A stretch of DNA of 64,000 nucleotides from JBGTSJ01 sp041940305 (lineage in GTDB: Bacteria; Planctomycetota; Planctomycetia; Planctomycetales; Planctomycetaceae): NCBI GenBank assembly GCA_041940305.1, contig JBGTSJ010000006.1, positions 124,001-188,000 of the forward strand, written 5' to 3'. A model generated the notes under the pieces. The model was not told the origin of the DNA. It made no database searches and saw only the letters and a program-made list of their open reading frames with translations. Position numbers and translations under genes: made by a program. Numbering within the stretch: position 1 is the stretch's first letter; each line of letters opens with the position of its first letter. Below, piece after piece: positions 1-9,515 of the stretch.

Positions 1-321
1 GCCAAACAGGAAGGCCGCGACGTGAAAGTCGTCCGCTTCCCCTGGGCCGCCTCGGGCCGCGCCCAGTCCATCGCCCGCACCGACGGCGTCACCAAGATGA
101 TCTTCGACCCCGAAACCGACCGCGTCCTCGGCGTCGGCATCGTCGGGGCCGGCGCCGGCGAACTCATCGCCGAAGGGGTCCTCGCCGTCGAAACCGCCGC
201 CCTCGCCCGCGACGTGGCCGAAAGCATCCACGCCCACCCCACACTCTCAGAAACCATCATGGAAAGCGCCGAAGCCGCCTTCGCCCAGGCCACCCACACC
301 TACCGGCCCAAGCGGAGGTGA
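1..321 (+). CDS. lpdA: Dihydrolipoyl dehydrogenase, C-terminal part (5' end outside window)
   Basis: The reading frame is open from the first base and ends at TGA 319-321, so about 106 C-terminal residues are visible. They form the dimerisation domain of a class I pyridine nucleotide-disulfide oxidoreductase. The stretch GVGIVGAGAGELIAEGVLA, followed by the active-site base motif HAHPTLSE, is diagnostic of lipoamide dehydrogenase (E3). E3 reoxidises dihydrolipoamide in the pyruvate, 2-oxoglutarate and glycine cleavage complexes using FAD and NAD+. The FAD-binding and redox-disulfide domains lie upstream of the window. The HPT(L)SE motif favours E3 over mercuric or glutathione reductase. Which complex it serves cannot be told without the upstream genes. 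Confidence 0.9.
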   Translation, partial: AKQEGRDVKVVRFPWAASGRAQSIARTDGVTKMIFDPETDRVLGVGIVGAGAGELIAEGVLAVETAALARDVAESIHAHPTLSETIMESAEAAFAQATHTYRPKRR

Positions 322-563
322 TGTCGACAAACAGTGCTTCGGAGACCGCGCCCGCGCCCCGTCCGTCGGGCTCCACCAAAGTTCTGTATTGGACTTGTTC
401 GACGCGGGCGCTTCGCCATCCCCGCGGCATCTGAGCAATTCGCGCTAAACCGCATTTTCAGGCGGCCGTCAGAGTGGGCGTAACCAGACCCGTACTGGTG
501 ACCCCATCCACCGCCTGGCGGGCCCACTCCGCTCGGCGACCTCCCGGACACGGAGAAGCCGCC

Positions 564-1931
564 ATGTTGCTCAGATTGATCCGATCGAAGGCGTTCGCAA
601 AGCTTGCCGTCGTTACTTTGGCGCTCGGAGCCCCTTCAGTGGCCCTTGCTCAGCAATCGCCCGAGTTCCTCACACCCACTGAAACCTCGAACTCGTCGCC
701 CACTGCTGTCATTGAGTCGCCACTTCAGGCCACGGTCAGCGGCGAGTTAGAAAACGGGGATCTGGTGCTCCCGGAAGGACAGTTTGCAGATGGATACGAC
801 TGGGAGGGGCGAGTGGGGCAGCGGGTTCGAATCAGCCTCTCCTCAGGCCAATTCGACACCCTCGTCGCCCTCGTCAGCCCTGGTGGCGAGACGCTCGTCA
901 ACGATGACTTCGAGGGACAGACCGGACACAGCGTCATCGAAACTGTTCTGACCGAAGACGGCCTGTACTGCATCGCCGTCAGCAGCTTCGCCCCGAATGA
1001 GACCGGACGCTACCGCCTCTGCATTGAAACGATTAGTGCTCCCCCGACGCGGCCGCGACGAACTCCCGCAATGCTCGGCACTAACCTTCTGCCTCGAGAT
1101 CACGGCGAGGATTCCGAAACTGCTCCACCCGCTCCGGGACGGCTGGCAACCTCCGGCCGGATCCTGGGCGTATTCGTCGGAATTCATCCCAACGGCGAAG
1201 ACCATATGCAGTTCTGTGACGATGACGCCGTCACCGTGTGCGATCTCTTTCGCACGCAGTTTTCCATGCGATCCGAAGATTGCGTCCAGCTGCTGAACGA
1301 TGATGCCACGGTCCGGAACATCCTGGGGTCCCTGCAACGGCTGGCCGGAAGCGCCGGGCGGGACGACATGCTGGTCTTCTTCTATTCCGGTCATGGCAGC
1401 ACACAGACAGGCATCGCCGATGCGCAGGATCCTGACGGGGTGCACGAAACGCTTTCCGTCTGGGACGGATCCATTCTCGACGACGAGCTGGCCGAGGTGC
1501 TGAATACGTCTACCGCCGGTCGTTGCCTTGTCGTCCTCGACTCGTGCATGAGCGGCGGATTCGCAAAGGACGTCACGGCGGCTCCCGGCCGCATGGGCCT
1601 CTTCTCTTCGCAGGAAGACGTCACCTCCACCGTGCCGTTCACCGTTGAAGCTTCGGAGGACCTCAGCCGGTTCGGCGGATTCCTGAGTGCCTTCTTCGTT
1701 CAGGCGTTGAGCACCCACCGTGACCAAGCCGACTTCGACGGAAACCGGCAGTTGACTGCTCTGGAGCTGGACAACTTTATCCAGGTGCGCTTCGTCCAGG
1801 AGATCCAGGCCGCCAATGCTGGGCTGTCGCACAAGGGCGATTATCTCTCCGTCGGCAGTGATAATCTCTTCCTGCAGCGTCCGGTGATCGACCGCAGCCT
1901 GCGGTTCGACGACGTCCTGTTCACCTGGTAA
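564..1931 (+). CDS. Exported caspase-family (C14-like) protease with PPC-like N-terminal domain
   Basis: This is a 455-residue protein from ATG 564, chosen because GGAGA lies about 8 bases upstream and the protein then begins with a clean signal peptide (residues 1-29, cut near VALA-QQ). An in-frame start at 474 would bury that signal. Residues about 50-155 resemble a bacterial pre-peptidase C-terminal (PPC) beta domain. From about residue 196 (GVFVGIHPN) a caspase fold follows. The catalytic His is in YSGHG (H277) and the catalytic Cys in LDSCMSGG (C328), the two hallmarks of C14 caspase/metacaspase peptidases. Export is predicted, so the substrate is periplasmic or external, but it is unknown. 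It stands alone, with a hairpin terminator downstream. A second exported His/Cys protease of similar logic lies at 54.95 kb. Confidence 0.85.
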   Translation: MLLRLIRSKAFAKLAVVTLALGAPSVALAQQSPEFLTPTETSNSSPTAVIESPLQATVSGELENGDLVLPEGQFADGYDWEGRVGQRVRISLSSGQFDTLVALVSPGGETLVNDDFEGQTGHSVIETVLTEDGLYCIAVSSFAPNETGRYRLCIETISAPPTRPRRTPAMLGTNLLPRDHGEDSETAPPAPGRLATSGRILGVFVGIHPNGEDHMQFCDDDAVTVCDLFRTQFSMRSEDCVQLLNDDATVRNILGSLQRLAGSAGRDDMLVFFYSGHGSTQTGIADAQDPDGVHETLSVWDGSILDDELAEVLNTSTAGRCLVVLDSCMSGGFAKDVTAAPGRMGLFSSQEDVTSTVPFTVEASEDLSRFGGFLSAFFVQALSTHRDQADFDGNRQLTALELDNFIQVRFVQEIQAANAGLSHKGDYLSVGSDNLFLQRPVIDRSLRFDDVLFTW

Positions 1932-1950
1932 GACTCCCATCGGGTAAGAC

Positions 1951-1984
1951 AGCCCGGCCTCCTTGCGGAGCCGGGCTGCTTCCT
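1951..1984 (+). terminator. Rho-independent terminator candidate after caspase-like gene
   Basis: The arms AGCCCGGC and GCCGGGCT pair perfectly. Inner CTCC/GGAG pairing with one bulged base surrounds a TTGC loop, and the T-rich tail GCTTCCTT follows. The hairpin starts 20 bases after the stop codon at 1931. Confidence 0.6.
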
Positions 1985-2192
1985 TGCGCCGGCCGGAGTT
2001 CCACAGCAGTACGAGCCGGCGTGCCCCTGACGCAAACATCCGCCAGCAGCGCGCACGGCAACTCCGACTTGACGGCTGAGATCTTTGCCACCCACACCGG
2101 CAGCGCAGGCTTCGACGCGCCGGCCCCGGCATTCCCTATCCGCTACGTCGCCGCTCGGACTATCTCGACCGGTCCCATCACAGATTGCCTAG

Positions 2193-2477
2193 CTAGAGCA
2201 ACAGCACCAGTCCCTCCAGCTCACTCAGCGAACGGTAAATGTCCAGCACCTGCGACGCCCCGTCCAGCGTCGGCTCAATCGTCACGCTCACGTGACGACC
2301 CGCCGCCGTGCGCCGCGATGAGAACGGAGGCTCGTTGTCCTCCGGCAACTCCCCCCGCACCGACTGCACTACCCGGCCGACGAAGTTCTCCTCCGCCAGC
2401 CCGATCACCTTGAACGTGTACGCGCACGGAAACGTATGCGTGGACTCAAGCAGTTCGATCGTGGGCAGGTTGTCCAT
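2193..2477 (-). CDS. DUF493 (YbeD-like) family protein
   Basis: A 94-residue protein if it starts at ATG 2477 (MDNLPTIELL). The frame stays open 26 codons further upstream, but those residues are basic and unlike the family. The block TFPCAYTFKVIGLA, the SRRTAAGRHVSVTIE strand and the final LSELEGLVLLL match the ferredoxin-like DUF493/YbeD fold, a single alpha-beta regulatory domain related to ACT domains. The family's biochemical role is not firmly established. Its length is normal for the family. It is followed by sppA on the same strand upstream, but 157 bases apart, so co-transcription is uncertain. Confidence 0.8.
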   Translation of the reverse strand: MDNLPTIELLESTHTFPCAYTFKVIGLAEENFVGRVVQSVRGELPEDNEPPFSSRRTAAGRHVSVTIEPTLDGASQVLDIYRSLSELEGLVLLL

Positions 2478-2634
2478 CGGATGCCTCGGCAGCCGCAAGG
2501 GCGAATCGACAAAATCAAAGAGCCGCGACCGGCAGGGAGCGGTCATGCACGGCAATGTGCATTATACCCGCCCACCCGCTGCCGGGCGCGGCTCATTCGC
2601 AGCCTCACGGGTCAGCAGCCCGGATCGGCCCGGA

Positions 2635-4509
2635 CTACTGGATATCCATCAGCGGCATCATCAGCGACATCCGCTCCTGCTGAATAATGTCCAGCTGCTG
2701 CGCCGCCTGATGCAGCAACCGCACCCGCCGCGGATCCGCCGCTTCCAGCACCGGCCCGGCCTGCTCCAGAAACGCCGTCGACAGCCGCGGCGTATTGAGC
2801 CGCAACTCGCCCGAATCCTTGTCCGACTCTCCCGTCAGGCTCGCCAGCAGCGTCTCCAGAAAACTCTTCGGCTCCGGCACCGTCTTGATCTCGTAGTCCT
2901 CCAGCCCGGCCTCCTCAGCCACGTGCCGGATCGCCACGTCCAGGCCGCCGATCTCATCGACCAGCCCCAGTTCCAGCGCCTGCTCGCCGGTATAGACCCG
3001 CCCCCCCGCCAGCTCATCGATCTCCTTCGTCAGCTTGTCGCCACGCGCCTCCACGACGTGCCCCTTGAACACGCCGTAGACTTCGTCCATCCACCCCTGC
3101 AGGATCTCCCGCTGCTCGTCGGTGAATACGTCCGACGTCGCCAGGATGTCGGCGTTCTCACCCCGCTTGACCGGATGGAAGTTGATCCCGATCCGCCGCC
3201 ACATGTCGGTCGTCGCCACCTTCCCGGCAACCACTCCGATCGATCCGGTGATCGTCATCCGGTCCGCGAAGATCGTGTCCGTCCCGCAGGCGACGTAATA
3301 TCCGCCGCTCGCAGCCACGTCCCCCATCGAGACCACCAGCGGCTTCCGCTCCGCCACGCGCTTCGCCGCATCCAGGATGATCTCACTCGCGATCGCCGAC
3401 CCTCCGGGCGAGTTCACCCGCAGCACCACGGCCTTCACGCTGTCATCCTCGGCCACCTTGTCCAGCGCCCGGCGGATCGGTCCGCTGTACGCCCCGTCGA
3501 CCAGCCCGAGAATCGACTGCTGCGGCTCTCCGAGCATGATCGCCCCGTCCACATACACGATGGCGATCGTGTCCTGCTTTGGCTTCGTCGACTGCATCGC
3601 GTCCGGCCCCCCCATCAGCAGCGCCATCGCCGCGAACGGATTGGACATGTCCAGCCCCATGCCGGTTTCCTTCCCGTACGACTTGTTGAACGCAATCTCC
3701 TCGCCGTGCTCCTCCTTCAACATCGCCGCAAAGTCCTGGCGATGCTCCACCTCATCGATCAGCCCCGCCTCCTGCGCCGACTCCGCCGAATACAGCCCGG
3801 TGTCGATCCACTCTTTCACCTGTTCCGGCTCCACCTCCCGCGCATCCGCGATCGACTGCACCAGCGACTCGTAGAGACTGTCGAACAGCCAGTCCTCCAT
3901 CTCCTGCGCCTCCGGGCTCGGCTTCGTCCGCGTGAACATTTCCGCGGCGCTCTTGTAGTCGCCGCACGTCAGAAAGTCCGGCCGCACGCCGAGGATGTCC
4001 AGCAGCCCCCGCACGTGCAGGCTCTCGCCGTACAGACCCGTCACCCACACGTCCCCGGTCGGCGCGACCGACAGCCGCGTCGCCCCGCACAGCAGCTGGT
4101 ACGTCTCCGTATCCAGCGAATCCGCATACGCATACACCGGCTTCCCGGCTTCCTGTAGCCGCGCCATCGCACTGCGGACCTCTTCAATCTGCCCCCGTCC
4201 CAGCGAGGCCCCCGTCGTCATCAGCACCACGGCCTGCACGTCCTCATCCTCCGCCGCCGCGTCCATCCGCGTGACGAGCGACTGCAGCGACTCGCTGTTC
4301 GGATTCCCGAACAACGGATCCACATCCCCCGGGCGCTCCGTCACCGGCCCCTCCAGCGAAAACACCGCAATCTGAGGCCCCACTTCCTGGGCCTTCTGCT
4401 GCTGCGGCGCCGCAAACGGAAAATCAAACAGCTGAGCCGAAGCCGGCTGCGAAACGCACAACACAATCGCCATCGCCAGCCCCAAGGCCGGCCGAATCAG
4501 TCGAAACAT
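2635..4509 (-). CDS. sppA: Signal peptide peptidase SppA, long (tandem-domain) form
   Basis: A 624-residue protein with an N-terminal signal/anchor (residues 1-25, ending QPASAQ). It is the double-domain 67-kDa type of SppA, a serine protease of the S49 family that digests cleaved signal peptides at the membrane. Both catalytic residues are visible: the general-base Lys in CGDYKSAAEMF (K186) from the N-terminal repeat and the nucleophile Ser in GDVAASGGYY (S401) from the C-terminal repeat. The VNSPGGSA strand that shapes the oxyanion hole is at about residues 365-372. Length agrees with the long bacterial form. It is likely a single-gene unit: an unrelated TPR gene lies 197 bases upstream on the same strand. 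Confidence 0.93.
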   Translation of the reverse strand: MFRLIRPALGLAMAIVLCVSQPASAQLFDFPFAAPQQQKAQEVGPQIAVFSLEGPVTERPGDVDPLFGNPNSESLQSLVTRMDAAAEDEDVQAVVLMTTGASLGRGQIEEVRSAMARLQEAGKPVYAYADSLDTETYQLLCGATRLSVAPTGDVWVTGLYGESLHVRGLLDILGVRPDFLTCGDYKSAAEMFTRTKPSPEAQEMEDWLFDSLYESLVQSIADAREVEPEQVKEWIDTGLYSAESAQEAGLIDEVEHRQDFAAMLKEEHGEEIAFNKSYGKETGMGLDMSNPFAAMALLMGGPDAMQSTKPKQDTIAIVYVDGAIMLGEPQQSILGLVDGAYSGPIRRALDKVAEDDSVKAVVLRVNSPGGSAIASEIILDAAKRVAERKPLVVSMGDVAASGGYYVACGTDTIFADRMTITGSIGVVAGKVATTDMWRRIGINFHPVKRGENADILATSDVFTDEQREILQGWMDEVYGVFKGHVVEARGDKLTKEIDELAGGRVYTGEQALELGLVDEIGGLDVAIRHVAEEAGLEDYEIKTVPEPKSFLETLLASLTGESDKDSGELRLNTPRLSTAFLEQAGPVLEAADPRRVRLLHQAAQQLDIIQQERMSLMMPLMDIQ

Positions 4510-4681
4510 GACAACTCCTTTGTGATAAGGTCCGGCCGTTCAGCCGCACCATGACAGGCTCACATCAATCATCGGGTAGCACAGGTTGGAACAACCTGTG
4601 TGCGCAGCACCGGAAACCGCGATCCGGCGTTCATCCGGATGATACTCCTTCCCCCGACAGCAGCTCCCGCAACAATCCCCT

Positions 4682-4712
4682 TCCGTCCCTTCCGTGTATT
4701 CCGTGGTTATCT
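4682..4712. repeat. Dispersed extragenic repeat of the 'CCGTGTATTCCGTGGTTA' type
   Basis: The stretch around TCCGTGTATTCCGTGGTTAT belongs to a short-period repeat (about 9-base rhythm of TTCCGTG-like words) that I know from planctomycete and other intergenic regions. Read on the minus strand it is the familiar ACCACGGAATACACGGAA. The stop codon of the TPR gene (4707-4709) lies inside it, so this copy may define that protein's C-terminus. Confidence 0.5.
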
Positions 4713-5879
4713 CCCCCGCGACCGCATCCACTTCGCATACTCCGGCGACTCCACGAACTCGGCGTACGCCGGGATGTCCGTCAGGTCGGCAATGCCAATC
4801 TTCAGCCGCTCCTCCAGCAGCGTCAGCATCTCCACAGTGACCTCGAATTCCCCCTCATCCAGCGAGATCGTCGTCAACTGCCAGTACGCATCCTCCAGCG
4901 TCGGGTCCTCCTCGATCGCCTTCCGCGCCTTCGCCGCGGCCTCGTCCAGCCGCCCCGCCTGATACAGGATACCGGCCCGCAGCACGTTCAGATAAGGATC
5001 ACCGCCGACCGCTGTCTCCAACCGGTCAATCGCCGCCAGCGCCGCATCGAATTCTCCCAGCCGGGCGAACCCGTCGATCGAAACGAGTTCCAGACTCAAT
5101 TCTCCACCCCGCGGGTCCCGCAGCTCGCCGACGATGCGTACATACTTGTCCGCTCCAATCTGCTCCGCCGCCGCCAGCCGCAACAGCCGCAACGGTTGAT
5201 CCAGCACGCTCCCCTCCGGCAGCGCCTCAATCACCGCCAGCGCCGCCGCCGGATCCCCCGCCGCCAGCAGTTCGCCCGCGCTCCCCAATAATTCTGCCTG
5301 ATCCAGCATCCGCCGGTCAGGTTCTGACATCGCGTCCGCACCGACGAGTTCCGCCGCCTGCGGCACGAACGTCCGCCTGAGCGAATGCGAGAACCGCTCC
5401 CCCGCCGTCCCGATGAACACATCCGCAATCCGCACGCGTCCGTCCGCTCCCCGACCAAACTCCAGCACGTGATAATTGACCCCGCCCCCGTCCGGGATCA
5501 CCAGCCGGAACACCGCTCGCGGCGCCCGGTCCTCCTCCCGCATCCGCAGCAGCCGATAACTCCCCCCCTGCTCCACCGCCTCCGCCACCTGCGAAGTCAG
5601 CCCCCCGCTGCTCCGGATGCTCTCTAGAAACCGGGCCGCAAACGCCTCCCGCGCCGCGACCACCTCCGGACTCTTCCCAAATCCGCCCGTCGCCCGCCCC
5701 ACCACGCCGTCCCAGTCCACCAGCGCCGCCGCAGACGCCGCTTCCCCGGCCTGCAGCGCCTCTGCAAATGCAATAGCGACTCGACGAGCATCCTCGCTCT
5801 CAATCGAGGCCCGATCATCCGCGATCGCCAATGACCCGCAGCAGGCGACAAAGGCAACAACCGGTGAGGACCACTGCAT
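4707..5879 (-). CDS. Exported TPR-like protein of unknown function
   Basis: A 390-residue protein from ATG 5879. The open frame extends 18 codons upstream, but ATG 5879 gives a standard signal peptide (MQWSSPVVAFVACC..., cut near residue 20, LAIADD). Helical Ala/Leu/Glu-rich repeats in the C-terminal third have the TPR spacing, including blocks such as GEFDAALAAIDRLE, GRLDEAAAKARKAIEEDP and LEDAYWQLTTISLDEGEF. The last block runs straight into the final helix YAEFVESPEYAKWMRSR. The N-terminal half has no recognised domain. A role as a periplasmic protein-interaction scaffold is inference only. It is divergent from the esterase gene at 6167. Confidence 0.7.
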   Translation of the reverse strand: MQWSSPVVAFVACCGSLAIADDRASIESEDARRVAIAFAEALQAGEAASAAALVDWDGVVGRATGGFGKSPEVVAAREAFAARFLESIRSSGGLTSQVAEAVEQGGSYRLLRMREEDRAPRAVFRLVIPDGGGVNYHVLEFGRGADGRVRIADVFIGTAGERFSHSLRRTFVPQAAELVGADAMSEPDRRMLDQAELLGSAGELLAAGDPAAALAVIEALPEGSVLDQPLRLLRLAAAEQIGADKYVRIVGELRDPRGGELSLELVSIDGFARLGEFDAALAAIDRLETAVGGDPYLNVLRAGILYQAGRLDEAAAKARKAIEEDPTLEDAYWQLTTISLDEGEFEVTVEMLTLLEERLKIGIADLTDIPAYAEFVESPEYAKWMRSRGR

Positions 5880-6166
5880 TATCAGTCCCTGCCAAAATCG
5901 CTGCCTGCGGCAGCAACTCTCAACGCCGGTCACGATAGCGACCCTCCCGTGCGGCCCTCTCCAAGTGTAGCGATCCGGAATTGTGGGTGCGTGCCATCAG
6001 GCAGCGAATCACCGCACACAGCGCACAGGGAGGCAGCGGCCTTGAATGCATCGACATCGCCAACCAGTGCCGCACTCTGGCGACGCGAGATCGTGATATG
6101 TTATGGGAGGATTACCCACTATCACCCGGCCCAATCGGTCGCCTTCGCAGTCAAAGGGAACCCCCA

Positions 6167-7066
6167 ATGAGAATGGCCGCCTGGACTTGTCTCTGGCTGA
6201 TCGTCGCCGCTCCCGCTTTGGCCGCGGACGACGCCCCGAGCCCTACGCAGGCGGATGTCGCCTATGGACCGCACGCGGCGAACGTGCTGGACTTCTGGCA
6301 GGCGGAAGGCGAAGGACCACGGCCGTTGCTGGTGTATATCCACGGAGGCGGATGGCGCGGCGGCAACAAGCAACAGAATCCCGCGAACTACGTCCACTAC
6401 CTGAAACAGGGCATCTCGTACGCCGCCGTCAACTACCGGCTGAGCGGTGAAGCACCCCTGCCGGCGCCCGTCCACGATGCCGCCCGCGCGATCCAGTTCC
6501 TGCGGTCCAAAGCGGAAGAATGGAACATCAACCCCGATCGCATCGCCCTCACCGGCGGCAGTGCGGGCGCGTGCACGTCCATGTGGCTGCTGCTGCACGA
6601 CGACCTGGCGGATCCCCAGGCCGAGGATCCCGTGCTCCGAGAGTCGACGCGGGTCATAGCCGCCGTCGCCAACGCGGGACAGACATCCATCGATCCGAAG
6701 ATCATCGAACCCTGGCTGGGCCCGAAGGTCCTCGATCACGCCATGATCTGGACCTCCGTCGGAGCCGAATCCATGGCGGCCGCCCTAGAGAACTACGACC
6801 AGTACCACGACCTCTACGTGGAATTTTCTCCCTACAATCATGTGGACGCCGATGATCCGCCGCTCTACATGCTCTACGGCGACAACATGACGCTCCCGTC
6901 AGAAAACGCAGGCCACGGCATTCACCACCCGGTCTACGGCGTGAAGCTGAAAGAAAAAGCAGATGAACTCGGACACGAATGCTATCTGCTGATCCCGGGC
7001 GTCTCGGAACCAGCGCCGTACGCGAACCACGTCGAGTTCCTGCTCGACAAACTCCTGGCGCCCTAG
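6167..7066 (+). CDS. Exported alpha/beta hydrolase (carboxylesterase, BD-FAE/HSL-like)
   Basis: A 299-residue protein from ATG 6167, the start that gives a signal peptide (residues 1-20, ending PALAADD). The frame is open further upstream without a better start. The oxyanion-hole motif YIHGGGWRGGN is at residues 57-67 and the nucleophile elbow GGSAG has Ser132. The acid Asp is probably in MLYGDN and the His in YANHVEF near the C-terminus. This order fits the esterase/lipase group that includes feruloyl-esterase-like BD-FAE proteins; planctomycetes carry many next to sulfatases and polysaccharide genes. No such partner lies beside it here, so the ester substrate is unknown. It ends shortly before a hairpin that separates it from yjbQ. 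Confidence 0.85.
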   Translation: MRMAAWTCLWLIVAAPALAADDAPSPTQADVAYGPHAANVLDFWQAEGEGPRPLLVYIHGGGWRGGNKQQNPANYVHYLKQGISYAAVNYRLSGEAPLPAPVHDAARAIQFLRSKAEEWNINPDRIALTGGSAGACTSMWLLLHDDLADPQAEDPVLRESTRVIAAVANAGQTSIDPKIIEPWLGPKVLDHAMIWTSVGAESMAAALENYDQYHDLYVEFSPYNHVDADDPPLYMLYGDNMTLPSENAGHGIHHPVYGVKLKEKADELGHECYLLIPGVSEPAPYANHVEFLLDKLLAP

Positions 7067-7127
7067 CCGGCGGAACGGGCGACAACCATCCCACTACCAT
7101 CCGACTTCCATTTAGCCGCGACCAGCC

Positions 7128-7160
7128 AGAGGAGCGTGTCGGCAAGCGCCGCGCTCCTCT
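7128..7160. terminator. Hairpin between convergent esterase and yjbQ genes
   Basis: AGAGGAGCG (7128-7136) and CGCTCCTCT (7152-7160) are perfect 9-base complements around a 15-base loop. It sits between two convergent genes, so it may terminate both. The T-tract is poor, so intrinsic termination is uncertain. Confidence 0.4.
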
Positions 7161-7190
7161 TCGAGGCGCTGCTAAACTGAGCAACGTGCG

Positions 7191-7613
7191 CTACTCCCCG
7201 ATCACCTTCACCAGCACCCGCTTCTCCCGCTTCCCGTCAAACTCCCCGTAAAAGATCTGCTCCCACGGCCCGAAGTCCAGCTTCCCGCCGGTGATCGCCA
7301 CCACGACCTCGCGCCCCATCACCTGCCGCTTCATGTGGGCGTCGGCGTTGTCCTCCCCCGTCCGGTTGTGCGCGTACCGCTGCGGCGACGCGTCGAACGG
7401 CGCCAGCCCTTCCAGCCATCGCTTGTAATCCTCGTGCAGCCCCGGCTCATCATCGTTAATGAACACGCTCGCCGTGATGTGCATCGCATTCACCAGCACC
7501 AGCCCCTCCCGCACCCCGCTCTCCCGCACGATCTCCTCCACCCGCGGCGTGATGTTCTCAAACCCCATCCGCGCCGGCAGATTGAACGTCAGGTACTCAG
7601 TGTGTGATTTCAT
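7191..7613 (-). CDS. yjbQ: YjbQ/UPF0047 family protein (secondary thiamine-phosphate synthase-like)
   Basis: A 140-residue, full-length UPF0047 protein. Family landmarks are VNAMHITASVFINDDEPGL, DNADAHMKRQVMG, and GKLDFGPWEQIFYGEFDG at the C-terminus. YjbQ proteins show weak thiamine-phosphate synthase activity and form trimers with a metal-binding His/Glu cluster; their true cellular role is unsettled. The start is supported by a GGAACGAGA Shine-Dalgarno-like run directly before ATG 7613. It is a single gene convergent with the esterase gene. Confidence 0.92.
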   Translation of the reverse strand: MKSHTEYLTFNLPARMGFENITPRVEEIVRESGVREGLVLVNAMHITASVFINDDEPGLHEDYKRWLEGLAPFDASPQRYAHNRTGEDNADAHMKRQVMGREVVVAITGGKLDFGPWEQIFYGEFDGKREKRVLVKVIGE

Positions 7614-7966
7614 TCTCGTTCCATTCCGCCGAAGTCCATCAGGCGCAACCAGCGCAGTATCTGTGAACCTGCTGAGTCAATCTCTCGAAGAGACTCGTCA
7701 AACAGAGCCCCGCACAGCACGCTGCTTCAATGGTCGCCCATCAACCACACGCTGGCCACCACAACACAAGATGCACGCAAGGCGCACGTAAGATGCACAA
7801 GAATCACAGCCCCCCAGTCGTAAGCGCAACGCGCGCCTTGCATGCCTTACCCGCGCACGAGCGAAACAGCCCGGGCGTCCGTCTGACTGGTGACCATCCC
7901 CCCCCGGCCTATAATGGAGCCGTTCCATGACCCTCCGCATTCTACCACCCCGCAGCCGACCGCATC
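7614..7966. other. Intergenic region, divergent between yjbQ and the TIM-barrel gene
   Basis: This 353-base gap contains no convincing gene on either strand. A TATAAT hexamer at 7910-7915 is the best -10 candidate for the gene at 7967. The matching -35 region (7887-7892) is poor, so the promoter assignment is tentative. Confidence 0.4.
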
Positions 7967-8986
<1,020 letters not shown>

Positions 8987-9006
8987 CGACCAGCCCGGAA
9001 GGATCT

Positions 9007-9162
9007 GACGCAAAGACGCCAAGGCGCAAAGAAGCGAGAAGAAGGAGAGGGGCAGGAAACGTCAGGAGCCCGCAGCGGCAGCAAGGCAACCTGGATACAA
9101 GCAGTCACCCACTGACCAACATTTTCCTTTGCGCGTCTTGGCGACTCCGCGCCTTTGCGTCG
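9007..9162. repeat. Inverted pair of 'GACGCAAAGACGCCAAGGCGCAAAG' dispersed repeats
   Basis: On the plus strand, 9007-9033 contains GCAAAGACGCCAAGGCGCAA. The inverse form, TTTGCGCGTCTTGGCGA plus GCGCCTTTGCGTCG, is at about 9127-9162. The two halves are complementary over most of their length and frame about 95 bases of unique sequence, so the transcript upstream of the Trm112-like gene could fold into a long hairpin. The word is a familiar mobile-looking intergenic repeat in many bacterial genomes. Confidence 0.65.
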
Positions 9163-9187
9163 AACTTCACACGAGCCTCAAACATCC

Positions 9188-9409
9188 ATGCCCCGCGACA
9201 TCGGCATCACTCTCGTCTGTCCCAAGTGCCGCACTGAAGTGCAGGGAACGGACGACGCTTACGTCTGCTCCTCGGAATCCTGCCGGCTGGCATACGCCGT
9301 CGTCGATGATATCCCCAAGTTCCTGATTGACGACGCCCGCCAGCTTGACGTCGAGGAATGGACAGCCGCCATGAACACGAAGTCCGTCACCAATGGAGTT
9401 CCGATGTAG
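9188..9409 (+). CDS. Trm112-like zinc-ribbon protein
   Basis: A 73-residue protein from ATG 9188; an upstream in-frame start would add 11 residues unlike the family. It has a four-Cys zinc ribbon, CPKC ... VCSSESC, and then the characteristic LAYAVVDDIPKFLIDDA strand-turn of Trm112p-like proteins (PF03966; E. coli YcaR type). In eukaryotes and archaea Trm112 is an obligate activator of several class I methyltransferases; bacterial family members have less clear roles. Here a class I methyltransferase gene follows about 106 bases downstream on the same strand, which is suggestive. A small hairpin directly follows the stop codon. Confidence 0.82.
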   Translation: MPRDIGITLVCPKCRTEVQGTDDAYVCSSESCRLAYAVVDDIPKFLIDDARQLDVEEWTAAMNTKSVTNGVPM

Positions 9410-9430
9410 GCGACTCACTCCGTGAGTCGC
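9410..9430. other. Perfect short hairpin after the Trm112-like gene
   Basis: GCGACTCAC, a three-base loop, then GTGAGTCGC form a 9-bp stem that begins right behind the stop codon. No T-run follows, so it is more likely an mRNA-processing or stability element, or a small repeat, than an intrinsic terminator. Confidence 0.4.
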
Positions 9431-9515
9431 GCGCAAGGACGCTGAGCCTTCACCGCGACTCGCCATGAGAAACGTGACGACATCCTTCCACGCGCGGAGC
9501 GAGTGGAGCAAATCG

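Noticed and set aside
843..2132. 429-residue minus-strand open frame opposite the caspase-like gene
   Set aside because: No family resemblance and no ribosome binding site; the plus-strand protease has signal peptide and catalytic motifs.
2308..4158. 616-residue plus-strand open frame opposite sppA
   Set aside because: Arg/Pro/His-rich product, antisense to a clear SppA; high GC content leaves opposite frames open.
4540..4731. Minus-strand open frame with TTEYTEGTEG
   Set aside because: It is the translation of the ACCACGGAATACACGGAA repeat; such frames are a repeat artefact, not a gene.
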